A DNA stretch of 64,000 nucleotides from SLST01 sp046538735 (lineage in GTDB: Bacteria > Spirochaetota > Spirochaetia > DSM-27196 > SLST01): contig JBKHII010000010.1 in assembly GCA_046538735.1 (NCBI GenBank), forward strand, positions 1 to 64,000. The letters run 5' to 3'. The notes below the pieces were generated by a model. That model saw nothing but the letters and a program-made list of their open reading frames with translations, was not told the DNA's origin and did no database searches. The position numbers and the translations under genes were made by a program. Positions 16,198 through 23,659 of this stretch are shown here, one piece after another. The stretch's first letter is position 1. Each line of letters starts with the position of its first letter.

Positions 16198-16198
16198 G

Positions 16199-16238
16199 GG
16201 GCCGGGGAGATTAGGTGCGGGCACGCCTAAGATGGCCC
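16199..16238 (+). other. 5' leader hairpin of the cfpA transcript
   Basis: Nested inverted repeats: GGGCC (16199-16203) with GGCCC (16234-16238), and TTAGG (16211-16215) with CCTAA (16226-16230). The hairpin would lie at the very 5' end of a leader of about 60 nt, ahead of AAGGAG at 16255-16260. A 5' hairpin can protect mRNA; that role is inference. Confidence 0.45.
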
Positions 16239-16266
16239 ACAAACCACCACCAAGAAGGAGTAAGTA

Positions 16267-18243
16267 ATGTCCGATATCCCAAGGAGTCCAAACGTATTCC
16301 ATCCTCGCAAGCCATCGGCCGTCGGTTCAAGGAACAGCTTGGCGCAAGAGGGACGAAGCCAGAAGGACGAGTACAAGCAGGTTATCGCCGAGGAAGTCGA
16401 GAACATCCTCAAGGACATTCAGGTCAAGCTGCCGAACGAGGTGCTCGAGCAGCTCGACGTCATGGGCGGCCTGAAAGAGAAGCTCTACAACTACTACAAC
16501 CAGAATTACCAGAACATGTTCAACCGTTACATCGTGACGGCTGAAGATGAGATGGTGAAGAAGGTTCGCAACTTCATCGACAAGGAAGAGTCCAAGGCCC
16601 TCGCTCGCTACTCTCCGAAAGAAATCGCCGAGATGCTCGATCAGATCGGCGGCGCGGACAAGTTCAACACCGGCGAGATCGAGAAGTCGATGGTGAACAT
16701 GTACGGTCACCTCCAGGGTCATATCCAGCGTGGTATGAACGAGATGGAGAACGACACGAACGCACTGCTCCGCCAGAAGACCGACGTTGGCGCCTTCATC
16801 CGCGGTGAGAACGCGTACTCGATCGTGAAGTGTGCGTTCAAGGACAACCTCCAGAAGCCGAAGAACGTCAACGACGTGAAGCTCTCCGTCAACATTCTCG
16901 ACTCCGAGCTCATCAGCCCGATCTTCCAGTACCAGGTCACCGTTGAGTTCCTGATCAAGGACCAGATCTCCAAGACGATCACGCAGCTGATCGAGCAGGA
17001 GGTTGAGCGTTATCAGGACGAGCTCGTGGACGAAGGAAAGGATGAGCTGACCGACAGCGAGGTCATCTTCGAGAAGATCAAGCGTGTCCCGAACTACACG
17101 GACGACGACGCCGAGGACGAGAGCTCGAAGCGCTATACGTTCATGGCGAAGGAGCTCGTGGAGAAGATCGAAGGCCTCCGCGCCGAGATCGATCCGAAGG
17201 AGTTCGACCCGCTCAACATCCGGGAGAACATCAAGAAGATCATCGACGCCGAGAACATCCGCAACCGCGGATTCAACACGGCCGTCAACTCGCTCACCTC
17301 GATCCTCGACACCTCCAAGATGGGGTATCAGTACATCGAGAACCTGAAGAACGCACGCGAGCTGATCGTCCGCGAGTACGAGGAGATCGACACGACGAAT
17401 CTCCCGGACGAGCGCTATCAGATGCGCCTGAAGTACTACGATCAGGAGCAGCTGCTGAAAGAGCGTGACGCGTACGACAAGCAGATGGAAGCGTTCAAGA
17501 ACGAGATCACGCACGTCTGGGACGTCGCTCACGCGCTCTACGAGAGCAACAAGAGCGGCATGCGCGTCAATGACTTCGAGGACGTCGCTCGCCGGATGCG
17601 CGGACGGATTCGCCGGCAGAAGCAGGAAAGCGGCGAACCGCTGTACGAAGAGATCGAGAAGACGTGGAACGAGATCATGCGCATCAAGTCCGAGGAAACG
17701 GACGTTGAGCGGCTGAACAACACGTACCTCCACGAGAAGTCGATGCTCAAGAAGATGCTCAATCGCGCCCAGGAGTTGGTGCAGACCGTTTACGGTCACC
17801 TGAATCCGAAGGAACGAGTCGAGGTCGACAAGCGCATCAACTTCCTCCGCAGGGAGTTCGAGGAGTTCGACTACCTGATCAACCCGTACCACATTCAGCC
17901 GGGCCTGATCCTGGACGTGGACATCACGAGCATCAAGCGCAAGAAGTTCACGCTCAACGGCATGGCGAACGTGCTCAATGAGTTCCTGCACGGCGTGTCC
18001 AAGGGCTTCCAGGACGCCGCGTTCGCGACCTTCAAGCGACGCCGAAGCACGATCCGAGAGGACCTCAATCAGAGCTTCAGCTCGGAAGTCGATCGCGAGA
18101 TCACGGCGCGTGAGCCGGAGGTGCAGCACTTCACGGCGGCCGACGAAGAGGAATCGAGTGACGCCGGAGTGAAGGGCAAGGCGGACGTGACCCCGTCGCG
18201 TCGGCGACGACGGAAGTCATCGGACGACCTTCAAGAACTGTAG
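16267..18243 (+). CDS. cfpA: Cytoplasmic filament protein A (CfpA)
   Basis: A 658-residue soluble, highly charged, mostly helical protein. Segments such as NMYGHLQGHIQRG, LLRQKTDVGAFIRGENAY, IVKCAFKDN, NRGFNTAVN and SILDTSKMGYQYIENLKNA match my recollection of treponemal CfpA nearly word for word. CfpA builds the ribbon of cytoplasmic filaments that runs along the cell under the membrane near the periplasmic flagella; loss in Treponema denticola disturbs cell division and chromosome segregation. The length is close to the treponemal protein. Own promoter, hairpin leader and a strong ribosome binding site suggest high expression. The C-terminal about 40 residues are disordered and basic. Confidence 0.93.
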   Translation: MSDIPRSPNVFHPRKPSAVGSRNSLAQEGRSQKDEYKQVIAEEVENILKDIQVKLPNEVLEQLDVMGGLKEKLYNYYNQNYQNMFNRYIVTAEDEMVKKVRNFIDKEESKALARYSPKEIAEMLDQIGGADKFNTGEIEKSMVNMYGHLQGHIQRGMNEMENDTNALLRQKTDVGAFIRGENAYSIVKCAFKDNLQKPKNVNDVKLSVNILDSELISPIFQYQVTVEFLIKDQISKTITQLIEQEVERYQDELVDEGKDELTDSEVIFEKIKRVPNYTDDDAEDESSKRYTFMAKELVEKIEGLRAEIDPKEFDPLNIRENIKKIIDAENIRNRGFNTAVNSLTSILDTSKMGYQYIENLKNARELIVREYEEIDTTNLPDERYQMRLKYYDQEQLLKERDAYDKQMEAFKNEITHVWDVAHALYESNKSGMRVNDFEDVARRMRGRIRRQKQESGEPLYEEIEKTWNEIMRIKSEETDVERLNNTYLHEKSMLKKMLNRAQELVQTVYGHLNPKERVEVDKRINFLRREFEEFDYLINPYHIQPGLILDVDITSIKRKKFTLNGMANVLNEFLHGVSKGFQDAAFATFKRRRSTIREDLNQSFSSEVDREITAREPEVQHFTAADEEESSDAGVKGKADVTPSRRRRRKSSDDLQEL

Positions 18244-18246
18244 GGT

Positions 18247-19224
18247 ATGGAAAACACACTGAATCTTCTTTCACGTAGGGCGGGTTTCAACACTGCCCTA
18301 CGTCACTTCAAGACCGTGAACGAGTTTGCAGCGGACGTCAGCGAGGGATACAACCTCGCTGACGTCATAAATGAGGCGCTCGAAGAGGAGGCGGTTGCCC
18401 GGTACCAGATTCGGGCGATTCTCAACGCGCTTCTCGTGGACAAACTCGGCTACGTGACTCACTCTCACAATCTGGAGACCACGGTCGAGGACGCAGAGCA
18501 GATCATCGACGTTACCTCAACATGGGGCAGGGTCCACTTGATTCTGTGCTACTACCATCCGCAGGCGGGTCTGTTCGTCATCAATCCGGCGAACCCCGCG
18601 CACTGGGATGGTGTCCTTCCGCTCGTAGAAGACGAATACTTCCTTCTGTTGGTCGGTCCCGCGGGCGGCAACATGAGCAGGAAGACGCTGGAGTCCGCCG
18701 CGAAGGACTTCATGAAGGTTCTCTACGGACGGAAGGTGAAGGACGACTCGGCATACAAGGGTCCTCGCAAGGTTCTGAAGCCCGCGTCCGCCCTTCCCAG
18801 CTTTGAAGAGACCGAAGCGGCCCACGCCGCGTCGTCGGCTGCCCCGGTTGGTGAAGCGCCGGCCGAGCCTGCGGCGCGCCGCGGCGGTAGCAAGAAACGC
18901 ATTACTCCGAAGTACTCGGTCGTCGTGACGAACGAGCTCTTCCACAACGGGAACGTGGAAGCCTGGAAAAAGATCATACAGAGCTACAAGACGAAATACC
19001 CGGGTCTTGATGTCCTGATCTGGTACGAGAACGAGCGAATCAACGACATCAACTCGCTCTTCAAGTGGGGAAAAGTCAAACACGGAGTACCGATTCTGTT
19101 CAGCGTCGCCGGCGACGATATCCAGGACGTGCGGAAGCTCCAACGATACCTCTACGAGGGCGCAAGTCCTCGTTTCGAGGCGTTCCTCAAGGGCGGCTAC
19201 GACCAGGTGCTGGACCTTTTCTGA
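18247..19224 (+). CDS. Conserved hypothetical between cfpA and the PPDK-like gene
   Basis: A 325-residue protein starting 3 nt after the cfpA stop, so surely cotranscribed. It seems to have two globular parts: about 1-170, and about 215-325 beginning with PKYSVVVTNELFHNGNVEAWK and ending in a helical segment. Between them is an Ala/Pro/Glu-rich linker (about 180-210). No signal peptide, membrane helix or catalytic motif is seen. The same position is, from memory, occupied by a hypothetical gene in Treponema pallidum. A role with the filament is suggested by gene order only. Confidence 0.7.
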   Translation: MENTLNLLSRRAGFNTALRHFKTVNEFAADVSEGYNLADVINEALEEEAVARYQIRAILNALLVDKLGYVTHSHNLETTVEDAEQIIDVTSTWGRVHLILCYYHPQAGLFVINPANPAHWDGVLPLVEDEYFLLLVGPAGGNMSRKTLESAAKDFMKVLYGRKVKDDSAYKGPRKVLKPASALPSFEETEAAHAASSAAPVGEAPAEPAARRGGSKKRITPKYSVVVTNELFHNGNVEAWKKIIQSYKTKYPGLDVLIWYENERINDINSLFKWGKVKHGVPILFSVAGDDIQDVRKLQRYLYEGASPRFEAFLKGGYDQVLDLF

Positions 19225-19237
19225 TAGAATGAGGCCG

Positions 19238-19261
19238 CCGCAAGGAGGTTCCTCCTTGCGG
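19238..19261 (+). repeat. Perfect 11-bp inverted repeat before the PPDK-like gene
   Basis: CCGCAAGGAGG (19238-19248) and its exact complement (19251-19261) separated by TT. It forms a GC-rich hairpin with no T-tract, burying an AAGGAGG that would otherwise look like a ribosome binding site. It may reduce read-through to the next gene or act as a processing site. Confidence 0.55.
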
Positions 19262-19303
19262 GCCGCGATCCCCAGCGACGGGATCGTACGATGGAGAGAG
19301 GAC

Positions 19304-21982
19304 ATGCAAGAGTATTACTCCTTTAGCAGCAACGAATACCTCAGCGATTCCGAGATACTCGAAGTCGTGGGAAGCCGGGGCCGGCGGGTGATGGAACTCG
19401 CGTCTCTGGGTGCCCCCATATCGCCCGGATTCATCCTTACCAACGACACGCTGAATCTGATAGCCTCGGACGAGCCGGGCGTCTTCGAGATGCTCAAGGA
19501 TCCTCTCTCCGACATGGAGGCGATTTTCAAGAAGGAGTTCAACAGCAGCGCGAATCCGCTCCTCATCAAGGTCGTGGAGAGCCCGATGCTGAACATGGTG
19601 AACACCTTCTCCACGATCCACAACATCGGGCTCTCCGTCCACACGGTAGAGGGATTCGCGGCGTACGTAGGCGAGAAGTTCGCGTACCACGAGTTCGGGA
19701 ACGTGTTCGCGCATCTCTCCGAGATGGAGCTGTTGACCGAAGGCGTCCCGAAGAAGCGGCGCACGGCCCTGGAGAAGGCGCGGGAAGACTTCCGCGAGGC
19801 AGCACGAAGGGCAGACAGCAAGAAGGCGGTGCTCGCGGCGTTGGAGAAGCACAAGAACGTCTTCCCGAGCGAAGTCTACAACGACTGCTACGAGCAGCTG
19901 CGGTACGTGCTGAAGACGTACCACGAGCTCTTTCAGATCAACCAGAGCTCCACCGACTCCGCGATCCTCATCCAGACGATGGTCTTCGGCAATTACGGGG
20001 AGAACAGCCTGTCCGGCATCTTCTACACCCGCGACATCATCACCGGCGAATCGGGCATCACGGGCGAGTTCTACGTAGGTGCGTTCGACGACACCGAGAT
20101 CTCGGGCAAGCGTATCGACAAGATCGACAAGAAGGTGAAGAGCCAACTCGATAAGATCGGGTCCGAGCTCGAAGCTCATTTCAAGGAGATCCGCAGGGTC
20201 CGGTTCACGATCGAGCAGGGAAAGCTCTGGGTCATCGACCAGATCGAGGTCATCAACAAGAGCGCGCAGGCCGAGCTCAAAACGCTGCTCGATCTGCACA
20301 AGAAGCGCGTTATCAGCGACAAGTACATCATTGAGACGATCAAGCCTGGTCGGCTCAGCGAGATTCTCCATCCGGCCCTGGATGTTCGGAGCGTGAAGGA
20401 CGCAGGGTCGCAGACGGGTGGAATCGCCGGATCAGTAGGCGCGGCGATCGGACGTGTCTACTTCGATACTGAAGAGCTGCTCAAGGCGTACCGGATGGCG
20501 GTTCAGAAGGACGAAGACGCGAACTTCATTCTGGCGATGCCGGCGACCTTCGCCGAGGATGTGAAGGCGATCGAGGTCGCCACGGGCGTCCTCTCGAGCG
20601 AGGGTGGCTACGCGAGCCACGCGCCGGTCGTCGCAAGAAGTCTCGGGAAGGTCGCCTTGGTGTACCCCGATATCAGCTGGGGCGACAAGCAGATGAAGAT
20701 CGGTCGCAAGACGATCAAGCAAGGCGACTACATCACCGTAAACGTGCCCTACTACGACGAGCCCACGATCTACTACGCACGGGGAGAACTGACGAAGCCG
20801 AGCCCGGAGGGTAGCGGCTTGCTCGAATTCCTCGACATCTGTGAGAAGCACATCGGCGACGACTTCGACGTTCACTGTAACGGCGATCAACCGAAGGATG
20901 CCGAGCTCGCGCGGAAGTTCCACGCCCACGGAATCGGTCTGTGCCGCACCGAGCACATGTTCTTCGCCGAGGACCGGATCCTCAAGTTCCGGACGATGAT
21001 CATCGCCGGGAGCAGGCAGGACCGGGAAAAGGCGCTTGTAGACCTCAAGAAGTACCAGGTCAAGGACTTCTACGACCTGCTCAATATCATGGACGGGCTG
21101 CCGGTCACGATTCGTCTGCTGGACGCGCCGCTTCACGAGTTCCTGCCGCACACGCGCGACAGCATGGACGAGTTCATCAAGTACTTCCGGAAGCAGTATC
21201 CGAAGGTGAGCGAAGCCGAGGTTCGCAACCGCTGCGATCTGTTGAAGGAGTTCAACCCGATGCTCGGTCATCGCGGAATACGCGTGGCGATCAGCTATCC
21301 CGAGATCTACAACATGCAGGTCGAGGCGATCTTTGAGGCGGCGTACAAGCTGAAGAGCGAGAAGAAAAACCCAAGGCCGGAGATCATGATCCCGCTCATC
21401 ATGAGCGCCAACGAGATGAAGACGATTCGCAACGGAAAGCGAATCGAGGGTAAGTCGATCGTCGGAATCAAGGAGATCGAGGCGAAGGTCAAGAAGAAGT
21501 ACAAAGGGGGATCGGTCGACTACAAGGTCGGAACGATGATCGAGCTGCCGGCCGCCGCGCTCAATGCGGACAACATCGCGCAGTACGCCGAGTTCTTCAG
21601 CTTTGGAACGAACGACCTGACGCAGACGACGAACGGTCTGTCGCGCGACGACTTCAACAGCTTCTTCAGCGATTACAATGAGTTCGACCTTCTTGAGGCG
21701 AATCCATTCAAGGTGCTCGGAGATCAGGTCAAAGAGCTGATCGCGATCGCCGCCGAGCGCGGTCGTCTGACGCGACCGGACATCAGCATGGGGCTCTGTG
21801 GCGAGCACGGCGCGGAACCGGAGAACATCGCCTACGTTCGAGCCGTGGGGCTCGACTACACGAGCTGCTCGCCGTACGGCATTCCGATCGCGAAGCACGC
21901 GGTTGCCAAGATGAACGTCGCCGCCGAGGCTCCCGCAAAGGGTGCCGCCGCGCAAAGTGCGCGGGGAAGCGCCGCCGACTGA
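19304..21982 (+). CDS. PPDK/PEP-synthase-like protein with divergent ATP-grasp domain
   Basis: An 892-residue protein with the order of pyruvate phosphate dikinase: N-terminal ATP-grasp region (about 1-320), swivelling phosphohistidine domain (GGYASHAPVVARSLGK, His439) and C-terminal PEP/pyruvate barrel (IGLCRTEHMFF, FNPMLGHRGIRVAI, FSFGTNDLTQTTNG, GLCGEHGAEP with the acid Cys). PPDK interconverts PEP and pyruvate using PPi or ATP. The ATP-grasp part is odd: GGKGANLAEM is replaced by GSRGRRVMEL, and the terminal LQTR-type motif reads WVIDQIEVI. Start is ATG after GAGAGAGGAC. It lies in the cfpA unit, as I recall for TP0746. PPDK activity is likely but not proven. Confidence 0.8.
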   Translation: MQEYYSFSSNEYLSDSEILEVVGSRGRRVMELASLGAPISPGFILTNDTLNLIASDEPGVFEMLKDPLSDMEAIFKKEFNSSANPLLIKVVESPMLNMVNTFSTIHNIGLSVHTVEGFAAYVGEKFAYHEFGNVFAHLSEMELLTEGVPKKRRTALEKAREDFREAARRADSKKAVLAALEKHKNVFPSEVYNDCYEQLRYVLKTYHELFQINQSSTDSAILIQTMVFGNYGENSLSGIFYTRDIITGESGITGEFYVGAFDDTEISGKRIDKIDKKVKSQLDKIGSELEAHFKEIRRVRFTIEQGKLWVIDQIEVINKSAQAELKTLLDLHKKRVISDKYIIETIKPGRLSEILHPALDVRSVKDAGSQTGGIAGSVGAAIGRVYFDTEELLKAYRMAVQKDEDANFILAMPATFAEDVKAIEVATGVLSSEGGYASHAPVVARSLGKVALVYPDISWGDKQMKIGRKTIKQGDYITVNVPYYDEPTIYYARGELTKPSPEGSGLLEFLDICEKHIGDDFDVHCNGDQPKDAELARKFHAHGIGLCRTEHMFFAEDRILKFRTMIIAGSRQDREKALVDLKKYQVKDFYDLLNIMDGLPVTIRLLDAPLHEFLPHTRDSMDEFIKYFRKQYPKVSEAEVRNRCDLLKEFNPMLGHRGIRVAISYPEIYNMQVEAIFEAAYKLKSEKKNPRPEIMIPLIMSANEMKTIRNGKRIEGKSIVGIKEIEAKVKKKYKGGSVDYKVGTMIELPAAALNADNIAQYAEFFSFGTNDLTQTTNGLSRDDFNSFFSDYNEFDLLEANPFKVLGDQVKELIAIAAERGRLTRPDISMGLCGEHGAEPENIAYVRAVGLDYTSCSPYGIPIAKHAVAKMNVAAEAPAKGAAAQSARGSAAD

Positions 21983-21995
21983 GCCCCGGGGCTCA
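21980..21995. terminator. 16-bp perfect palindrome holding both stop codons of convergent genes
   Basis: TGAGCCCCGGGGCTCA is a perfect palindrome. Its first TGA is the stop of the PPDK-like gene and, on the other strand, its TGA is the stop of the DnaJ-domain gene. As RNA it gives a short GC-rich hairpin in either direction, so it may serve as a shared terminator or 3' stabiliser. No T-tract follows. Confidence 0.5.
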
Positions 21996-22820
21996 CGAGA
22001 GGCCCAGGTCGCCGAATCGTTCCGATATGCCGAGCAGCGCCTGAAACGCGTCCAGGAGGCACAGTTTCAGCGCCGTCTCGGCGATCCAACTCGAGTCACT
22101 GTGCTTGGTCACGATCGCCATGAACTCGTTCAAACTGACCGCGAGGCTCTGCGGTGATGCGAGTTCCTTCGGTGGCGAGAGCTCCTCTCGAAAGAACGCC
22201 CGGCGTATTGCCGCGTCCAGGGCGTGACTTCCTTCTCGATAGCGTTGATACGCGGCGTGTTCCGACTGATTGCTCGTGGGCGCATACGTGCGTTCGATCT
22301 GCATGCTCTGCAGGAACGCCTTGGCGAACACGGTGAAGACTTCGAGCGTCTCCTCATCCACGGGATTCGGAACGCGTAGTCGCTGGAGTTGGCCGAGCGC
22401 ATCCGAGATGCGCCGGACCGCCTGACGGTAGCGCATTCGAGGAGTCCCCGAGCGACGCTGGTGCGGATTGTGGAGACCGTACTGATAGTAGGTGAAGACA
22501 CCGTCCAGGACCCTGTTCGCCACGTTGGAGAAGAGCGTCGTGAACTCGTCGTGAGCGCGAATCTCGCGGTCCAGGTGATCCTGCACCTCCTCGTAGCGCA
22601 GCGCCGCGAGGTAGTCCACCGCGGAATCGTACGCGGCGTTGATCTTCGTCATCGCGTCGTGGGCCCACGACGGGCGCGTCGGGTTGTGGTCGGGATGGTA
22701 CTTTCGCACCAACCGTCGGTATGCCGAATTCAGCTCTCGGAGCGAGGCGGCCGGGGTGATCTTGAAGAGCTTCAGCGCCTTCTCCGGCGAGATGAAGCGG
22801 CTGGCCGAATGTGACGCCAT
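21993..22820 (-). CDS. DnaJ-domain protein
   Basis: A 275-residue protein with an N-terminal J domain (about 12-75): SPEKALKLFKITPAASLREL, then YRRLVRKYHPDHNP with the HPD tripeptide that stimulates DnaK. It lacks the Gly/Phe and zinc-finger regions of DnaJ, and residues 80-275 are helical and unrecognised, so it is a specialised co-chaperone rather than DnaJ. The ATG at 22820 is chosen since TTGTTG-17-TACACT ends 7 nt upstream; further upstream codons overlap the divergent promoter. It is convergent with the PPDK-like gene and divergent from the gene at 22933. Confidence 0.8.
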   Translation of the reverse strand: MASHSASRFISPEKALKLFKITPAASLRELNSAYRRLVRKYHPDHNPTRPSWAHDAMTKINAAYDSAVDYLAALRYEEVQDHLDREIRAHDEFTTLFSNVANRVLDGVFTYYQYGLHNPHQRRSGTPRMRYRQAVRRISDALGQLQRLRVPNPVDEETLEVFTVFAKAFLQSMQIERTYAPTSNQSEHAAYQRYREGSHALDAAIRRAFFREELSPPKELASPQSLAVSLNEFMAIVTKHSDSSWIAETALKLCLLDAFQALLGISERFGDLGLS

Positions 22821-22827
22821 TTGTGGA

Positions 22828-22856
22828 AGTGTACCTTCGCGATGGGGGTTCAACAA
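22828..22856 (-). promoter_or_regulatory. DnaJ-domain gene promoter, leaderless spacing
   Basis: Minus strand: TTGTTG (22851-22856), 17 bp, TACACT (22828-22833), then 7 nt to the ATG. No ribosome binding site. Confidence 0.6.
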
Positions 22857-22877
22857 TACGGCGTGCGCAAAGTGTTT

Positions 22878-22906
22878 TTGACGCGGCCTTCGCGGCGGCA
22901 TATAAT
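22878..22906 (+). promoter_or_regulatory. Strong promoter of the 183-residue hypothetical
   Basis: TTGACG (22878-22883), 17-bp spacer and perfect TATAAT (22901-22906). A leader of about 20 nt follows, with GGGAGG before the ATG at 22933. Confidence 0.75.
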
Positions 22907-22932
22907 GGACATATTCGGTAGCGGGAGGAAAC

Positions 22933-23484
22933 ATGGCAGAGATCAAGGATCTGTTCCAGGCGTACGTGGCGAACGAGCTTCCCAGTGAGGGCGGCCTCAT
23001 CATTACCTCGTTCTTCGACGAGGAGACGACCTACACGAAGTACGAGGTGACCTCGTACAACAACGTGAAGGACATCTACCGGACCGACGAGGGAATCGTC
23101 TTCCAGGCAGACGGGTACAAGCAGTTCGTCGTGGTGGAACCCGCCAGCTACAACAACAAGCACGTGGAGCCCGCGATGCGCTCGGGCGGACACGCGATCC
23201 CGTACCGCTTCAAGGAGATCGACACCTACGTGACGCGTCGGCAGGACAAGGTCCTCGTGGGCAAGGAGCCCGTGGTCACGTACACGAGCTTCACGATTCT
23301 CCAGCCGGTCGGCGACAACTTCGCGTACGTCATCGTGAAGGACGAGGACATCCTGAGGACCGTGGAGGCCTTCTTCGCGCGAAGCATGTGGCAGGACGCA
23401 CGCGTCCCCAAGATCGATGCCGAGAAGGTCGCAAAGACGGTGGCGCTGACGCTCAAGAAGATCGTGAATCCCCTCTCCGAGTAG
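22933..23484 (+). CDS. Conserved hypothetical, 183 residues
   Basis: A soluble 183-residue protein with no signal peptide or membrane helix. It is rich in aromatic residues (TSFFDEETTYTKYEV, RSGGHAIPYRF) and looks like a mixed alpha/beta domain; I do not recognise the family. It has one of the best promoters in the window plus a strong ribosome binding site, so it is likely well expressed. It stands between the cfpA group and a chemoreceptor gene but has its own transcription start. Confidence 0.65.
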   Translation: MAEIKDLFQAYVANELPSEGGLIITSFFDEETTYTKYEVTSYNNVKDIYRTDEGIVFQADGYKQFVVVEPASYNNKHVEPAMRSGGHAIPYRFKEIDTYVTRRQDKVLVGKEPVVTYTSFTILQPVGDNFAYVIVKDEDILRTVEAFFARSMWQDARVPKIDAEKVAKTVALTLKKIVNPLSE

Positions 23485-23587
23485 CACGCTCATCGGCGCG
23501 CCGCGGACTCACGATTCCGCGGCGCGGTCGGCCGACCCTCGCAAAGCACCTACTGACGGGTAGGTATTTTCACCCATCTCTGGTACC

Positions 23588-23616
23588 GTGACATTCTAGT
23601 GAAATGGTGTTACGTT
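23588..23616 (+). promoter_or_regulatory. Probable chemoreceptor gene promoter
   Basis: GTGACA (23588-23593), 17 bp, TACGTT (23611-23616). A leader of about 35 nt follows, with CCCAGGAG before the GTG start. I saw no flagellar sigma-28 type promoter. Confidence 0.4.
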
Positions 23617-23659
23617 TCTCGTACATTCAAAAAGTTCACACACCTCCCAGGAGTCTCTC

